Assembly (NCBI RefSeq): GCF_019219065.1
Contig: NZ_JAHUWK010000004.1
Span: 248,001 to 312,000 of the forward strand
Direction: 5' to 3'
DNA length: 64,000 nt
Source of the DNA: Duganella sp. sic0402
Lineage (GTDB): Bacteria; Pseudomonadota; Gammaproteobacteria; Burkholderiales; Burkholderiaceae_D
In this document: piece by piece, positions 41,724-55,865 of the stretch
Layout: each line of letters opens with the position of its first letter
Numbering within the stretch: position 1 is the stretch's first letter
Notes under the pieces: generated by a model
Seen by the model: only the letters and a program-made list of their open reading frames with translations
The model's database searches: none
Told to the model about the DNA's origin: nothing
Translations under genes and position numbers: made by a program

Positions 41724-43901
41724 ATGGAACACCAACACAACCAACGCCGGCGCAATCTGCTGCAATGGCTGGCCGGAACGGCTGTAGCGTCCACCGTGGT
41801 CGAAGCGGGTGCGGCGGTCGCGCCGGCGGCCAGGGGCAAGGACGTGGCGCGCATCGGCGACGCCGCCATGGCGCTGGAATTCGACAGCCAGTTGCAATGC
41901 CGTGTGGTATCGCGCCTGGGGCCGCGCCCGGCCGCCGTGACAGCGTTCGCGCCGAGCGAGCGTCTGCGCCTGCTGAATACCGCCAATGCCGCAGACGGCG
42001 CCAATGGCGCGGGCATCAATGCCGCCGTGGTTGCGGCCAGCGCCAATGCCGCCAACGCCGCCAATGGCCGCTGGATCGAACGTTTTACCTTGTCGTCGCA
42101 GGCGGCCGACCGCGTGGATGGCCCGCATGGACCAGGCGTACGGCATCGCCTGAGCGGAAAATCCAAGGAGGGCGTTGAGAAAGCGGTGGCGGTGACTTTC
42201 TATGAGCGTCTGCCCGGCTTTGCCGTGATTCGTACCTCCTACCGCAATGCCAGCGACAAGCCGCTAGCGATTGCGGAGTGGGTGAACAGCGCCCACACGC
42301 TGCGCCCGGCGGCTGGCCGCAAGGCGGAATTCTGGACCTTCTCGGGCGCATCCCATCCAGACCGGCGCGACTGGATACAGCCGCTGGTTGCCGGCTTCGA
42401 GCAGCGTAATTTCATGGGCATGAATGCTTCGGACTACGGCAGCGGCACGCCGGCGGCGGATGTCTGGAACCGCGAGTGCGGTTTGGCAGTGGGGCATCTG
42501 GACACCGTACCGCGCCTGATCGCATTACCAGTGCGCGCAGTGGCCGGTGGCGCCGCAATCGCGGTCGAGTTCAACGCAGACACCACGTTACAACCGGGTG
42601 AGACGCTGGACACCATGGACACTTTCCTGGCGCTGCACAAAGGCGATTATTTCGCCGCGTTGGACCAATACCGGCAGGCGATGGCGGAGCGCGGCCTGCG
42701 CGCACCGGACGCACCGGCCGAATCCTACGAACCGATCTGGTGCGCCTGGGGCTATGAACGCGACTTCACCGTGCCGCTGATGGTCGGTACGCTGCAAAAG
42801 GCCAAGGAGCTGGGCCTGGAATGGGCGGTGCTGGACGACGGCTGGCAAAACAACGAAGGCGATTGGAAGCTGGATAGCAAAAAATTCCCTAACGGCGAAG
42901 CCGACATGCGCGGCCTGGTCACGTCTATCAAGGACGCCGGCCTGAAGGCGCGGCTGTGGATCACGCCTTTGGCGGTGGATCCCGGCTCGGACCTGCTGCA
43001 CGACCATACCGACATGCTGTTGCTGGATAAGGAAGGCGCGCCACAGCTGATCAGCTGGTGGAACAGCTTCTACCTGTGTCCGGCCTACGAGCCGACCATC
43101 GAGATGACGCGCAAGTGGATACGCAAGATTTTCGGCGAGTGGGGCTATCAGGGCATCAAGATCGACGGCCAGCATTTGAACGGCGTGGCGCCTTGCCACA
43201 ATCCCGCCCACAAGCACGCGCGGCCGGAAGAGTCGGTCGAGAAGCTGCAAGACTTTTGGAAGGTGGTGTACGACACCGCACGCGAAGTCAATCCAAACGC
43301 GGTGATCGAATTGTGCCCATGCGGCACCTCATATGCCTTCCACAATTTTCCTTATATGAACCAGGCGCCGGCGGCGGACCCGCTGTCGTCATGGCAGGTG
43401 CGGCACAAGGGCAAGACGCTGAAGGCGCTGATGGGCCGCTCCGCCCCTTACGCCGGCGATCACGTCGAACTGAGCGACGGCGGCGACGATTTCGCCTCGA
43501 CCATCGGCATCGGCGCGGTGCTGTCGACCAAATTCACCTGGCCGGTTGATCCCAAACCGAAGGATAGCTTCCTGCTGACGCCGGAGCGTGAGGTCCAGTG
43601 GCGTAAGTGGATCGGCATTTATCGCGACAAGATGCTGGCCAAAGGCGTGTATCGCGGCGAGCTGTATGACATCGGCTTCGATAAGCCGGAAACCCATGTC
43701 GTCGAAAAGGACGACAGGATGTATTTCGCTTTCTATGCGCCGAGCTGGAACGGCCCGGTTGAGATACGCGGCCTGGGCGCGGGGCGCTGGCGTTTGCGTG
43801 ATTACGTCAATGGCAAGGATGTCGGCGAAGTGGAGGGCGGCCGCAATCGCCTGACACTACGCTTTGAACATGCGCTGCTGCTGGAGGCGGTGCGGGTGTA
43901 A
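41724..43901 (+). CDS. GH36-like glycoside hydrolase with Tat-type signal
   Basis: 725 residues. The N-terminus HNQRRRNLLQWLAG looks like a twin-arginine signal. A TIM barrel of glycoside hydrolase clan D is indicated by DDGWQ (371-375), KID with D481 as likely nucleophile, and SDGGDD (584-589) holding the likely acid/base. GH36 enzymes release alpha-galactose or alpha-GalNAc; the locus suggests alpha-N-acetylgalactosaminidase. An Asn/Ala-rich low-complexity stretch lies at residues 85-116, encoded by imperfect GCCAATGCCGCC repeats. Confidence 0.8.
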   Translation: MEHQHNQRRRNLLQWLAGTAVASTVVEAGAAVAPAARGKDVARIGDAAMALEFDSQLQCRVVSRLGPRPAAVTAFAPSERLRLLNTANAADGANGAGINAAVVAASANAANAANGRWIERFTLSSQAADRVDGPHGPGVRHRLSGKSKEGVEKAVAVTFYERLPGFAVIRTSYRNASDKPLAIAEWVNSAHTLRPAAGRKAEFWTFSGASHPDRRDWIQPLVAGFEQRNFMGMNASDYGSGTPAADVWNRECGLAVGHLDTVPRLIALPVRAVAGGAAIAVEFNADTTLQPGETLDTMDTFLALHKGDYFAALDQYRQAMAERGLRAPDAPAESYEPIWCAWGYERDFTVPLMVGTLQKAKELGLEWAVLDDGWQNNEGDWKLDSKKFPNGEADMRGLVTSIKDAGLKARLWITPLAVDPGSDLLHDHTDMLLLDKEGAPQLISWWNSFYLCPAYEPTIEMTRKWIRKIFGEWGYQGIKIDGQHLNGVAPCHNPAHKHARPEESVEKLQDFWKVVYDTAREVNPNAVIELCPCGTSYAFHNFPYMNQAPAADPLSSWQVRHKGKTLKALMGRSAPYAGDHVELSDGGDDFASTIGIGAVLSTKFTWPVDPKPKDSFLLTPEREVQWRKWIGIYRDKMLAKGVYRGELYDIGFDKPETHVVEKDDRMYFAFYAPSWNGPVEIRGLGAGRWRLRDYVNGKDVGEVEGGRNRLTLRFEHALLLEAVRV
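41978..42069 (+). repeat. Imperfect GCC-AAT-GCC repeats within the GH36-like gene
   Basis: GCCAATGCCGC-like units recur through this stretch and encode an Asn/Ala-rich linker between the N-terminal beta domain strands. The units differ by single bases, so it is an old expansion rather than a recent one. In-frame, no disruption. Confidence 0.6.
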
Positions 43902-43947
43902 GGCGGGCGTGGCCCGATGCGTTGATTTTCTATCTGGAGAATAGCCT

Positions 43948-45408
43948 ATGAACTATGTAAAAGCTTTCACCGCAGCTGCGAGTGTGCTTGCAGGTCTGTT
44001 GGTGTCCCCGGCGCACGCCGTCACGATCACGGTCAGTCCCGGTCAGTCGATCCAGACAGCGGTGAATACCGCCAATGCGGGAGACACGGTGCGGGTGCTG
44101 GCCGGCACCTATGCGCAGAAGGTGCTGATTTCCGCGAAGTCCGGTAGCGCCACCGCCTTCATCACGCTGAAGGCGGATACCGGCGTGATCCTCAGCGGCA
44201 GCGGCCTGACGCCGGCCGGCCGCGAAGGGCTGATCACCATCAAGAACTCCAACTACGTGCGGGTGGAGGGCTTTGATGTCACCGGCCTGACGTCGAGCGG
44301 CAGCAATACGCCGGTCGGGATTCTGATTGAGGGCAATGGCTCCAATCTGCAAATCGTCAACAACAAGATCCACGGCATCAAGAACACCAGTACCTGCAAG
44401 GACCCATGCGCGGTTGGGGCGCACGGCCTGGCGGTGTTCGGCAAGAACGCCACTGGCGTGACCGATCTGCTGGTGCAGGGGAACGAGGTGTATCAGAACG
44501 TGCTGCAGGCCAGCGAGGCGCTGGTCATCAATGGCAATGTGGACCGCTTCGAGATTTTGAATAACAACGTCCATGACAATAATAATATCGGCTTTGACTT
44601 CATCGGTTATGAAGGCGAGTGCTCCGGTTGCGGCGAGAACGACCGGGTGCGCAATGGCCTGGTGCGTGGCAACCGTGCGGTGAACAATTCCAGCGCGAGT
44701 AATCCCTGGTATGGCGGCGAAGGCTCGGCCGGTGGCTTTTATGTCGATGGCGGGCGCAATATCATCTTTGACCGCAATATCTCGACCGGCAACGACATCG
44801 GCTTCGAGTTTGCCAGTGAGCATAGCGGCAAAGCTACCGAAGACATCCTGATGATCAATAACTTCGTCTACGCAAACAAGGAAGCTGGCTTGTCCCTGGG
44901 CGGCTATTCTTCCAGCGCAGGCCAGGCGCGCCGCATCAATGTGCATAACAACTCGTTCTACAAGAACCAGGGCTGGGGCACGGAGGTGGTGTTGCAGTAC
45001 AAAGTGATTGATTCGCGCTTCAGCAATAACATCTTCTCCGGCAAAGGTACGGTGGCGGAAAACTATCTGGTTGAGGGCAGCGGCAACACGAATAATGTAT
45101 GGGGCATCAATCTGTGGTGGGGGGCGAATTCCAGCGCCAATAGTCTGCCGGGCACGCGGGTGGTGGCCGATCCGCGCTACACGGCGCCGGCCAGCGGCAA
45201 TCTGAATTTGCTGAATACCTCGCCAGCCATCAATGTGGGCGCGACCGGCGTGGCGCTGAGCAACTGGAGTTCGCCGCTGTGGACGCGCTATTTCCCTTCC
45301 GGTTCGATTCCGCTGAACGGTACGCAGGATATGAATGGCCAGGCGCGTATCGAGGGCATTATCGACCTGGGCGCGGACGAATACGGCAGCGCTGCTGGTC
45401 CCCAGTGA
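43948..45408 (+). CDS. Secreted right-handed beta-helix protein
   Basis: 486 residues with a signal peptide (through SPAHA|VTITVSPG). Tandem helix-coil repeats rich in Asn (LLIEGNGSNLQIVNN, EILNNNVHDNN, IIFDRNISTGND, NVHNNSFYKN) match parallel beta-helix proteins such as polysaccharide lyases or depolymerases. No catalytic residues can be assigned with confidence. It lies 46 bases after the glycosidase, and may act on the same glycan, but could have its own promoter. Confidence 0.8.
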   Translation: MNYVKAFTAAASVLAGLLVSPAHAVTITVSPGQSIQTAVNTANAGDTVRVLAGTYAQKVLISAKSGSATAFITLKADTGVILSGSGLTPAGREGLITIKNSNYVRVEGFDVTGLTSSGSNTPVGILIEGNGSNLQIVNNKIHGIKNTSTCKDPCAVGAHGLAVFGKNATGVTDLLVQGNEVYQNVLQASEALVINGNVDRFEILNNNVHDNNNIGFDFIGYEGECSGCGENDRVRNGLVRGNRAVNNSSASNPWYGGEGSAGGFYVDGGRNIIFDRNISTGNDIGFEFASEHSGKATEDILMINNFVYANKEAGLSLGGYSSSAGQARRINVHNNSFYKNQGWGTEVVLQYKVIDSRFSNNIFSGKGTVAENYLVEGSGNTNNVWGINLWWGANSSANSLPGTRVVADPRYTAPASGNLNLLNTSPAINVGATGVALSNWSSPLWTRYFPSGSIPLNGTQDMNGQARIEGIIDLGADEYGSAAGPQ

Positions 45409-45476
45409 GGCGTCTGGCGTAGGGTGGTGCAAGGCGGTGTACAATCTGTGGGCTTATCTCAGCTTATACATCGCTC

Positions 45477-46400
45477 ATGCTTTCACGCCGTCTTGCCCTT
45501 GCCAGTTTTGCCATCCTGTCCGCAGCCGCCCTGGTCGGCTGCAAAACGCCTCCTGTGGCGGAAACGCCAGTCTTGCAGCCGACGCCTGTTCCTGAGCCGC
45601 TGCCACCCAAGAAGATCAAGATCGGCCTGGCGCTGGGCGGCGGCGCGGCGCGCGGCTTTGCGCACATAGGCGTGATCAAGGCGCTGGAGGCGCAGGGCAT
45701 TTATCCGGACATCGTGGTCGGCACCAGCGCGGGCAGTGTGGTCGGCGCGCTGTACGCGGCCGGCAATACCGGCTTCCAGCTGCAAAAGCTGGCGATGGAG
45801 ATGGACGAGGCGCAGATTTCCGACTGGGCCTTGCCGCTGTTCCGCAAATCGACCGGCGTGCTGAAAGGCGAGGCGCTGCAGGCTTACGTCAACAAGGCAG
45901 TCAACAACCAGCCGATGGAAAAGCTGAAGATTCCATTCGGCGCCGTGGCCACCGATCTGAAGGATGGCAAACCTATCCTGTTCCAGCGCGGGAATACCGG
46001 CATGGCGGTGCGCGCCTCGTCGGCGGTGCCGGGTGTTTTCCAGCCGGTGGCGATCAGCGGCCATACCTACGTCGATGGCGGCCTGGTGGCGCCGGTGCCG
46101 GTGCGCTTTGCGCGCGACATGGGCGCGGACTTCGTCATTGCCGTCAATATCTCCACGCAGGCCGATGTGCAGGCTACTGTCAGCTCGCTGGATGTGATCA
46201 TGCAGACTTTCTCCATCATGGGCCAGCGCATCAATGAATATGAGCTGCGCGACGCCGACATCGTCATCACGCCGCCGCTCGGCAAGATGGCCAGCAATGA
46301 TTTCAATGGCCGCAATCAGGCGGTGCTGGCCGGCGAGCAGGCCGCCGCGCAGGTGATGGCGCAGATCAAAGCAAAACTCGAAGCAAAACGCAAACCGTAA
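45477..46400 (+). CDS. Patatin-like phospholipase lipoprotein (RssA type)
   Basis: 307 residues. A lipobox LVGC with Cys22 predicts lipoprotein anchoring after the signal peptide. The patatin domain shows the oxyanion loop GGGAARG, nucleophile GTSAGS and DGG dyad aspartate (YVDGGLVAP). It is a serine acyl hydrolase of unknown substrate acting at the cell envelope. A proline-rich spacer follows the lipobox. Confidence 0.88.
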   Translation: MLSRRLALASFAILSAAALVGCKTPPVAETPVLQPTPVPEPLPPKKIKIGLALGGGAARGFAHIGVIKALEAQGIYPDIVVGTSAGSVVGALYAAGNTGFQLQKLAMEMDEAQISDWALPLFRKSTGVLKGEALQAYVNKAVNNQPMEKLKIPFGAVATDLKDGKPILFQRGNTGMAVRASSAVPGVFQPVAISGHTYVDGGLVAPVPVRFARDMGADFVIAVNISTQADVQATVSSLDVIMQTFSIMGQRINEYELRDADIVITPPLGKMASNDFNGRNQAVLAGEQAAAQVMAQIKAKLEAKRKP

Positions 46401-46413
46401 CCAAGGAAGTTCT

Positions 46414-46824
46414 ATGCAAACCAAGCCCTATCTGTCGCTGGCCGACGTCAAGAAAATTGCAGCTGCCGCCGAAGCGGAAGCTGTTGCCAATAACTGGGCC
46501 GTGGTGATCGCCATTGTCGACGACGGCGGCCACCTGCTGTGGCTGCAACGCAATGACGGCGCCAATCCGCTGTCCTCGCATATCGCCCCGTCCAAGGCGC
46601 GCGTGGCCGCGCTGGGCCGCCGTGAATCGAAAGTCTATGAAGACATGATCAACAACGGCCGCGTGTCCTTCCTCAGTGCGCCATCGCCACAGACCGACGG
46701 CATGCTGGAAGGCGGCGTGCCGATCATCGTCGACGGCCACGTCATCGGCGCGGTCGGCGTCTCCGGCGTCAAATCGGCCGAAGATGCACAAATTGCAAAG
46801 GCCGGCATTGCCGCGCTGAATTAA
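46414..46824 (+). CDS. HbpS/GlcG-like protein (DUF336)
   Basis: 136 residues, the usual size. LSLADVKKIAAAAEAEAVANNW and the C-terminal GGVPIIVDGHVIGAVGVSG match the family that includes the haem-binding HbpS and GlcG. Function in this host is unknown. It is 13 bases after the patatin gene, so probably co-transcribed. Confidence 0.85.
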   Translation: MQTKPYLSLADVKKIAAAAEAEAVANNWAVVIAIVDDGGHLLWLQRNDGANPLSSHIAPSKARVAALGRRESKVYEDMINNGRVSFLSAPSPQTDGMLEGGVPIIVDGHVIGAVGVSGVKSAEDAQIAKAGIAALN

Positions 46825-46831
46825 AAAAAGG

Positions 46832-46856
46832 GGCCGCCGGTGCAACGCCGACGGCC
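46832..46856 (+). terminator. GC-rich hairpin after the HbpS-like gene
   Basis: GGCCGCCGG (46832-46840) pairs with CCGACGGCC (46848-46856) with one mismatch. There is no T-run; the following TTGCCA is the proposed -35 of carA, so termination and initiation signals abut. Confidence 0.45.
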
Positions 46857-46885
46857 TTGCCAAGCAGGGCGGATTTGGTTATAAT
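46857..46885 (+). promoter_or_regulatory. Promoter of carAB
   Basis: TTGCCA (46857-46862), 17 bases, then TATAAT (46880-46885), close to sigma-70 consensus with ideal spacing. Predicted start is near 46892, leaving a leader of about 145 bases before carA. Confidence 0.75.
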
Positions 46886-46891
46886 TCAAAG

Positions 46892-47035
46892 GTTTAGCCA
46901 AATCACATCTCTACCGTAGCGACTACCACTCAATCCATCATCAATCTGACCCTCACCCCCGGCGCATGCGTGGCCTGGGTTGCTTGACGGTCGTCTGACG
47001 TGGCGCAGCTACGGTAACTTTATCAGGAGTTGCCC
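46892..47035 (+). promoter_or_regulatory. Structured 5' leader of carAB
   Basis: TACCGTAGC (46912-46920) pairs perfectly with GCTACGGTA (47008-47016), closing a domain of 87 bases whose 3' arm ends 8 bases before the AGGAG ribosome site (47025-47029). Inside is a second hairpin, ACCC/GGC (46955-46963) with GCC/GGGT (46973-46980). The layout suits an RNA that controls carA translation, perhaps in response to pyrimidines or arginine. Confidence 0.5.
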
Positions 47036-48205
47036 TTGCCGCCATTTTTTTCTGGCCCCGCCGTTCCAGCCATACTGGCCCTCGCTGACGGAACCATTTT
47101 CAAAGGTTTTTCGATCGGCGCCGCCGGCCATACGACCGGTGAAGTGGTCTTCAACACTTCCATGACCGGCTATCAGGAGATCCTGACCGATCCTTCCTAC
47201 AGCCGCCAGATCGTCACCCTGACGTATCCCCATATCGGTAACTACGGTATCAATACCGAAGACGTCGAGTCCACCAAAGTGCACGCCGCCGGTCTAATCA
47301 TCCGTGACCTGCCGCTGATCGCGTCGAACTTCCGCTCCACCCAGTCGCTGGCCGACTACCTGAAGGCCGAGAACATCGTCGCCATCGCCGGTATCGATAC
47401 CCGCAAGCTGACCCGCATCCTGCGCGAGAAGGGCGCCCAATCCGGCGCCATCGTCACCGGCACCCAGGGCAACGAGCCGTCGGTGTCGCAGGCGCTGGAC
47501 CTGGCACGTTCCTTCCCCGGCCTGTCCGGCATGGACCTGGCCAAGGTGGTGTCGGTCAAGGACAAGTACGAATACACCGAAACCGAATGGGCGCTCGGCG
47601 AAGGCTACGGCAAGCTGGCCGAAGCCGACCAGAAGTTCCATGTGGTCGCCTACGACTTCGGCGTCAAGAAAAACATCCTGCGCATGCTGACCGCGCGCGG
47701 CTGCAAAGTCACCGTGGTGCCTGCCCAGACCACCGCCGAGGAAGTGCTGTCGCTGAATCCGGACGGCGTGTTCCTGTCGAACGGTCCTGGCGATCCTGAG
47801 CCGTGCGATTACGCGATTGCCGCCGCCAAGGTGTTCATGGAGAAGAAGATTCCGCTGTTCGGCATCTGCCTCGGCCACCAGATCATGGGCCTGGCCTCCG
47901 GCGCCAAGACCCTGAAAATGAAATTCGGCCACCACGGCGCCAACCACCCGGTGCAGGACCTGGACAGCAAACAGGTGATGATCACCTCGCAGAACCACGG
48001 TTTCGCGGTGGATCAAGCCACGCTGCCGGCCAACTGCCGCGTGACCCACGTATCGCTGTTCGACGGTTCGCTGCAGGGCTTCGCCCGCACCGACACCCCG
48101 GCCTTCTGCTTCCAGGGTCACCCTGAAGCATCGCCTGGCCCGACTGACGTCGCTTACCTGTTTGACCGCTTCATCGGCCTGATGGAAGCTACGGAGAAAA
48201 AATAA
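47036..48205 (+). CDS. carA: Carbamoyl-phosphate synthase small subunit
   Basis: 389 residues from TTG 47036, preferred because AGGAG lies 6 bases upstream; the TTG at 47030 is only 1 base from it. N-terminal domain begins [12 protein letters not shown]; the class I glutaminase domain has the nucleophile in LFGICLGHQ and the His/Glu pair in GHPEASPG. It supplies ammonia to CarB for carbamoyl phosphate, feeding arginine and pyrimidine synthesis. The carB start follows its stop directly. Confidence 0.96.
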   Translation: MPPFFSGPAVPAILALADGTIFKGFSIGAAGHTTGEVVFNTSMTGYQEILTDPSYSRQIVTLTYPHIGNYGINTEDVESTKVHAAGLIIRDLPLIASNFRSTQSLADYLKAENIVAIAGIDTRKLTRILREKGAQSGAIVTGTQGNEPSVSQALDLARSFPGLSGMDLAKVVSVKDKYEYTETEWALGEGYGKLAEADQKFHVVAYDFGVKKNILRMLTARGCKVTVVPAQTTAEEVLSLNPDGVFLSNGPGDPEPCDYAIAAAKVFMEKKIPLFGICLGHQIMGLASGAKTLKMKFGHHGANHPVQDLDSKQVMITSQNHGFAVDQATLPANCRVTHVSLFDGSLQGFARTDTPAFCFQGHPEASPGPTDVAYLFDRFIGLMEATEKK

Positions 48206-51424
<3,219 letters not shown>

Positions 51425-51450
51425 GGTTTATAGGTTTAGGTAGTACCCGG

Positions 51451-51495
51451 ACCACAGAGCTCGCGCTGGCAGTTTGGCGCGGCCTCTGTGGTTTT
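51451..51495 (+). terminator. Terminator after carB
   Basis: ACCACAGAG (51451-51459) pairs with CTCTGTGGT (51484-51492) with further GC pairing inside, followed by TTTT. It separates carAB from greA. Confidence 0.7.
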
Positions 51496-51524
51496 CCATT
51501 GTAATAACAGAGTAAATAGACAAC

Positions 51525-52001
51525 ATGACTTCAGTTCCACTTACCAAATTCGGCGCCGAGCTCTTGAAAGAAGAGTTGCACCAGTTGAAGACCAAAGAAC
51601 GCCGTATCGTGATCGACGCGATTGCCGAAGCACGCTCGCATGGCGACCTGTCGGAAAACGCCGAGTACGATGCCGCCAAAGAACGCCAGGCGTTCGTGGA
51701 AGGCCGCATCGCGGAACTGGAGGGCAAGCTGAGCGCCGCGCAAATCATCGACCCGACCACGCTGGACGCGGAAGGCCGCGTGGTGTTTGCCGCAACCGTG
51801 GACCTGGAAGACCTGGAGTCGGGCGCCAAAGTCAGCTACCAGATCGTCGGCATCGATGAAGCCGACCTGAAACTGAGCAAGGTATCGGTGACTTCGCCGA
51901 TCGCCCGCGCGCTGATCGGCAAGTCGGCCGGCGACGTGGTGGAAGTGCAGGCGCCGTCTGGCCCGCGCGAATACGAGATTCTGGAAGTGCGTTACGTCTG
52001 A
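51525..52001 (+). CDS. greA: Transcription elongation factor GreA
   Basis: 158 residues: N-terminal coiled coil ([50 protein letters not shown], with the acidic DLSENAEY tip that triggers transcript cleavage) and a C-terminal FKBP-like domain. It rescues backtracked RNA polymerase. Its TGA overlaps the start of the next gene by one base (TGATG). Confidence 0.97.
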   Translation: MTSVPLTKFGAELLKEELHQLKTKERRIVIDAIAEARSHGDLSENAEYDAAKERQAFVEGRIAELEGKLSAAQIIDPTTLDAEGRVVFAATVDLEDLESGAKVSYQIVGIDEADLKLSKVSVTSPIARALIGKSAGDVVEVQAPSGPREYEILEVRYV

Positions 52002-52480
52002 TGTTACTCGCGCGCACACGTTTGCTGGTCGCGACCCTGTGGGCCGGCAGTTTATGGGCGGTGGGCTATCTGGCCGCACCGACCCTGTTCGCCACGCTGA
52101 GTGATCGCGTGCTCGCCGGCACCCTGGCCGGCCAATTGTTTGCCAACCAGGCCTGGCTGTCGATCGCCTGCGCGCTGCTGATGCTGGTGCTGCTGGCGGC
52201 AACCCAGACCAGCACTGGCGGCATCTTTGCCGGTCCGGCGGCGAATATGGCCGCCAAGTCGCGCCGTAATCTGCTGATTGTGGTGGTGGTGATGCTGGCG
52301 TGCACGCTGGTGTCGCACTTCGGCTTGCAGCCGATGATGGCGGGGCTGCGCGCGGCTGCCGGCGCTGGCGGCGTGATGGAGGGCGCCGCCAAGAATGAAT
52401 TCGGCATCCTGCACGGGATTTCCAGCACGATCTACCTGATCCAAAGCCTGCTGGCCGCGTGGCTGGTGGTGAAGCAGTAA
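52001..52480 (+). CDS. DUF4149 family membrane protein
   Basis: 159 residues with four hydrophobic helices (LWAGSLWAVGYLAAPTLFATL, LLMLVLLAAT, LLIVVVVMLACTLVSHFGL, IYLIQSLLAAWLVV). The conserved block between greA and yhbY in betaproteobacteria carries this family; function unknown. Translation is coupled to greA by the TGATG overlap. Confidence 0.85.
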   Translation: MLLARTRLLVATLWAGSLWAVGYLAAPTLFATLSDRVLAGTLAGQLFANQAWLSIACALLMLVLLAATQTSTGGIFAGPAANMAAKSRRNLLIVVVVMLACTLVSHFGLQPMMAGLRAAAGAGGVMEGAAKNEFGILHGISSTIYLIQSLLAAWLVVKQ

Positions 52481-52506
52481 AAAAATCGGGGACCTGATGG
52501 TCCCCG
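52480..52506. terminator. Bidirectional terminator between DUF4149 and yhbY
   Basis: CGGGGACC (52487-52494) and GGTCCCCG (52499-52506) form an 8-bp perfect stem with a TGAT loop. On the minus strand it is followed by a run of seven T, ending yhbY; on the plus strand the tail is weaker. Confidence 0.8.
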
Positions 52507-52514
52507 TTGTAACT

Positions 52515-52979
52515 TTAGCTCAGTGCGGTTTTCTTGGTTGACTTCTGGCGTGCCTTGGCGCGCTTGATGTTGCCGCCCTGGGTCACGCGTTCATTCCCCT
52601 TCAGCAGGACCTTGGTCACCGACGGACGCTTGGTGCCGCTGGCGCTGGCCTTGACGATGGTGACTTCGCGCATGCCCTTGCCGGACGAGCTGCGGGCTTT
52701 TTCCGTTTCCACTTTCGGACGGTACAGCACCAGCAGTTTGCCGATGTGCTGCACCGGCGCCGCTTTCAGCTGCTCGCAGATGGTTTCGTACATGGCGATA
52801 CGCGCTTCGCGGTCGTCGCCAAATACACGTACCTTGATCAGGCCGTGGGAGTCGAGACCCAGCGCGATTTCCTTGAGGACGTTGGCAGTCAGGCCGTCGG
52901 CGCCGATCATGACGATCGGATTCAGGCCATGGGCTTCGGCGCGCAGGGCACTGCGCTCGGCGGGGGTAAGTTTGATCAT
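52515..52979 (-). CDS. yhbY: YhbY/CRM-domain RNA-binding protein
   Basis: 154 residues. The first about 95 form the CRM domain (LTPAERSALRAEAHGLNPIVMIGADGLT, GLIKVRVFGDDREAR, GKLLVLYRP), as in E. coli YhbY which binds pre-50S ribosomes. The basic, Ser/Lys-rich C-terminal tail makes it longer than the 97-residue E. coli protein. It diverges from rlmE across 43 bases. Confidence 0.92.
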   Translation of the reverse strand: MIKLTPAERSALRAEAHGLNPIVMIGADGLTANVLKEIALGLDSHGLIKVRVFGDDREARIAMYETICEQLKAAPVQHIGKLLVLYRPKVETEKARSSSGKGMREVTIVKASASGTKRPSVTKVLLKGNERVTQGGNIKRAKARQKSTKKTALS

Positions 52980-53022
52980 AAAATTATTTTAGTAGGTTCC
53001 TTAAAGGCAGTATTCTACGCGA

Positions 53023-53718
53023 ATGGCTAAGAACAAATTAAACAAAAACTGGATTCACGACCATATTAACGATCCGTACGTGAAATTGGCCCAGAAAGAG
53101 GGCTATCGCGCCCGTGCGGCTTTCAAATTGAAAGAGATTGACGAGGACGAGAAGCTGATCAAGCCCGGCCAGGTCATTGTCGACCTCGGCTGCACGCCGG
53201 GCAGCTGGGGCCAGTACGTCCGCCGCAAGCTGGCGGGCAAGGAGGGCGGCGGCATCAATGGCACGCTGATCGGTCTGGATATGCTGCCGATGGAGCCGAT
53301 CGCCGATTTCCATTTCATCCAGGGCGATTTCCGCGAAATGGAAGTGCTGCAACAGCTGGAAGCGGTGGTGCAGGGGCAGAAAGTTGACCTTGTGCTATCG
53401 GATATGGCGCCCAATCTGTCTGGCATCCACGATTCCGACGCCGCCCGCATGGAGCATCTGATTGACCTGGCCATCGAGTTTTCGCAGGCGCATTTGAAAC
53501 CTGGCGGCGCGCTGCTGGTCAAATGTTTTAAGGACATGGGGTTTAACGACATCGTGCATAAATTCCGTGCCGAATTTAAAACAGTGACGCAAAAGAAACC
53601 CAAAGCCAGCCGCGACAAGTCGTCCGAGATATTCTTGCTCGGCCGTGGCCTGAAAAATCCGACCGACGCCGGCATGGCATCGGCGCAACCGCTCGATTCG
53701 GACGGCTGGCACCCTTGA
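53023..53718 (+). CDS. rlmE: 23S rRNA (uridine-2552 2'-O) methyltransferase RlmE
   Basis: 231 residues of the RrmJ/FtsJ fold. Ado-Met loop DLGCTPGSW, catalytic K-D-K-E residues in the KxxK N-region, [21 protein letters not shown] and SSEIFLLG. It methylates U2552 in the 50S A-loop. It sits before ftsH as in most proteobacteria. Confidence 0.96.
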   Translation: MAKNKLNKNWIHDHINDPYVKLAQKEGYRARAAFKLKEIDEDEKLIKPGQVIVDLGCTPGSWGQYVRRKLAGKEGGGINGTLIGLDMLPMEPIADFHFIQGDFREMEVLQQLEAVVQGQKVDLVLSDMAPNLSGIHDSDAARMEHLIDLAIEFSQAHLKPGGALLVKCFKDMGFNDIVHKFRAEFKTVTQKKPKASRDKSSEIFLLGRGLKNPTDAGMASAQPLDSDGWHP

Positions 53719-53914
53719 TATTGGCTCAATAACCCTTATATTCACGCAAGGAATGCCGTTTTTGCCTGGATTGCAGCATGATTTGGGTCAAATAAGGTGC
53801 TTTTCAGCCGGTTTTTGACTGGCGCACGGCAGGTTTCTGGCAACGCCTGCTTATTGCGAGTAAAATCGAATTTCAGCCAGGTTTATCGATGCGTCTCGCA
53901 TCCAAGGAGTTTTC

Positions 53915-55798
<1,884 letters not shown>

Positions 55799-55821
55799 GC
55801 ACGCAGAACAGCATCAACCAC

Positions 55822-55854
55822 AAAGGGTGAGGAGCAATCCTCGCCCTTTTTATT
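55822..55854 (+). terminator. Terminator after ftsH
   Basis: AAAGGGTGAGGA (55822-55833) pairs with TCCTCGCCC (55838-55846) around a GCAA loop, followed by TTTTTATTTT. A classic intrinsic terminator 23 bases after ftsH. Confidence 0.85.
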
Positions 55855-55865
55855 TTCAGAACCAC

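Noticed and set aside
46966..46998. Ten-codon frame (MRGLGCLTVV) in the carA leader as a leader peptide
   Set aside because: No ribosome site and no run of arginine or other regulatory codons.
53719..53914. Heat-shock promoter before ftsH
   Set aside because: TTGACT and TAAAAT are present but 40 bases apart, and no sigma-32 consensus is visible.
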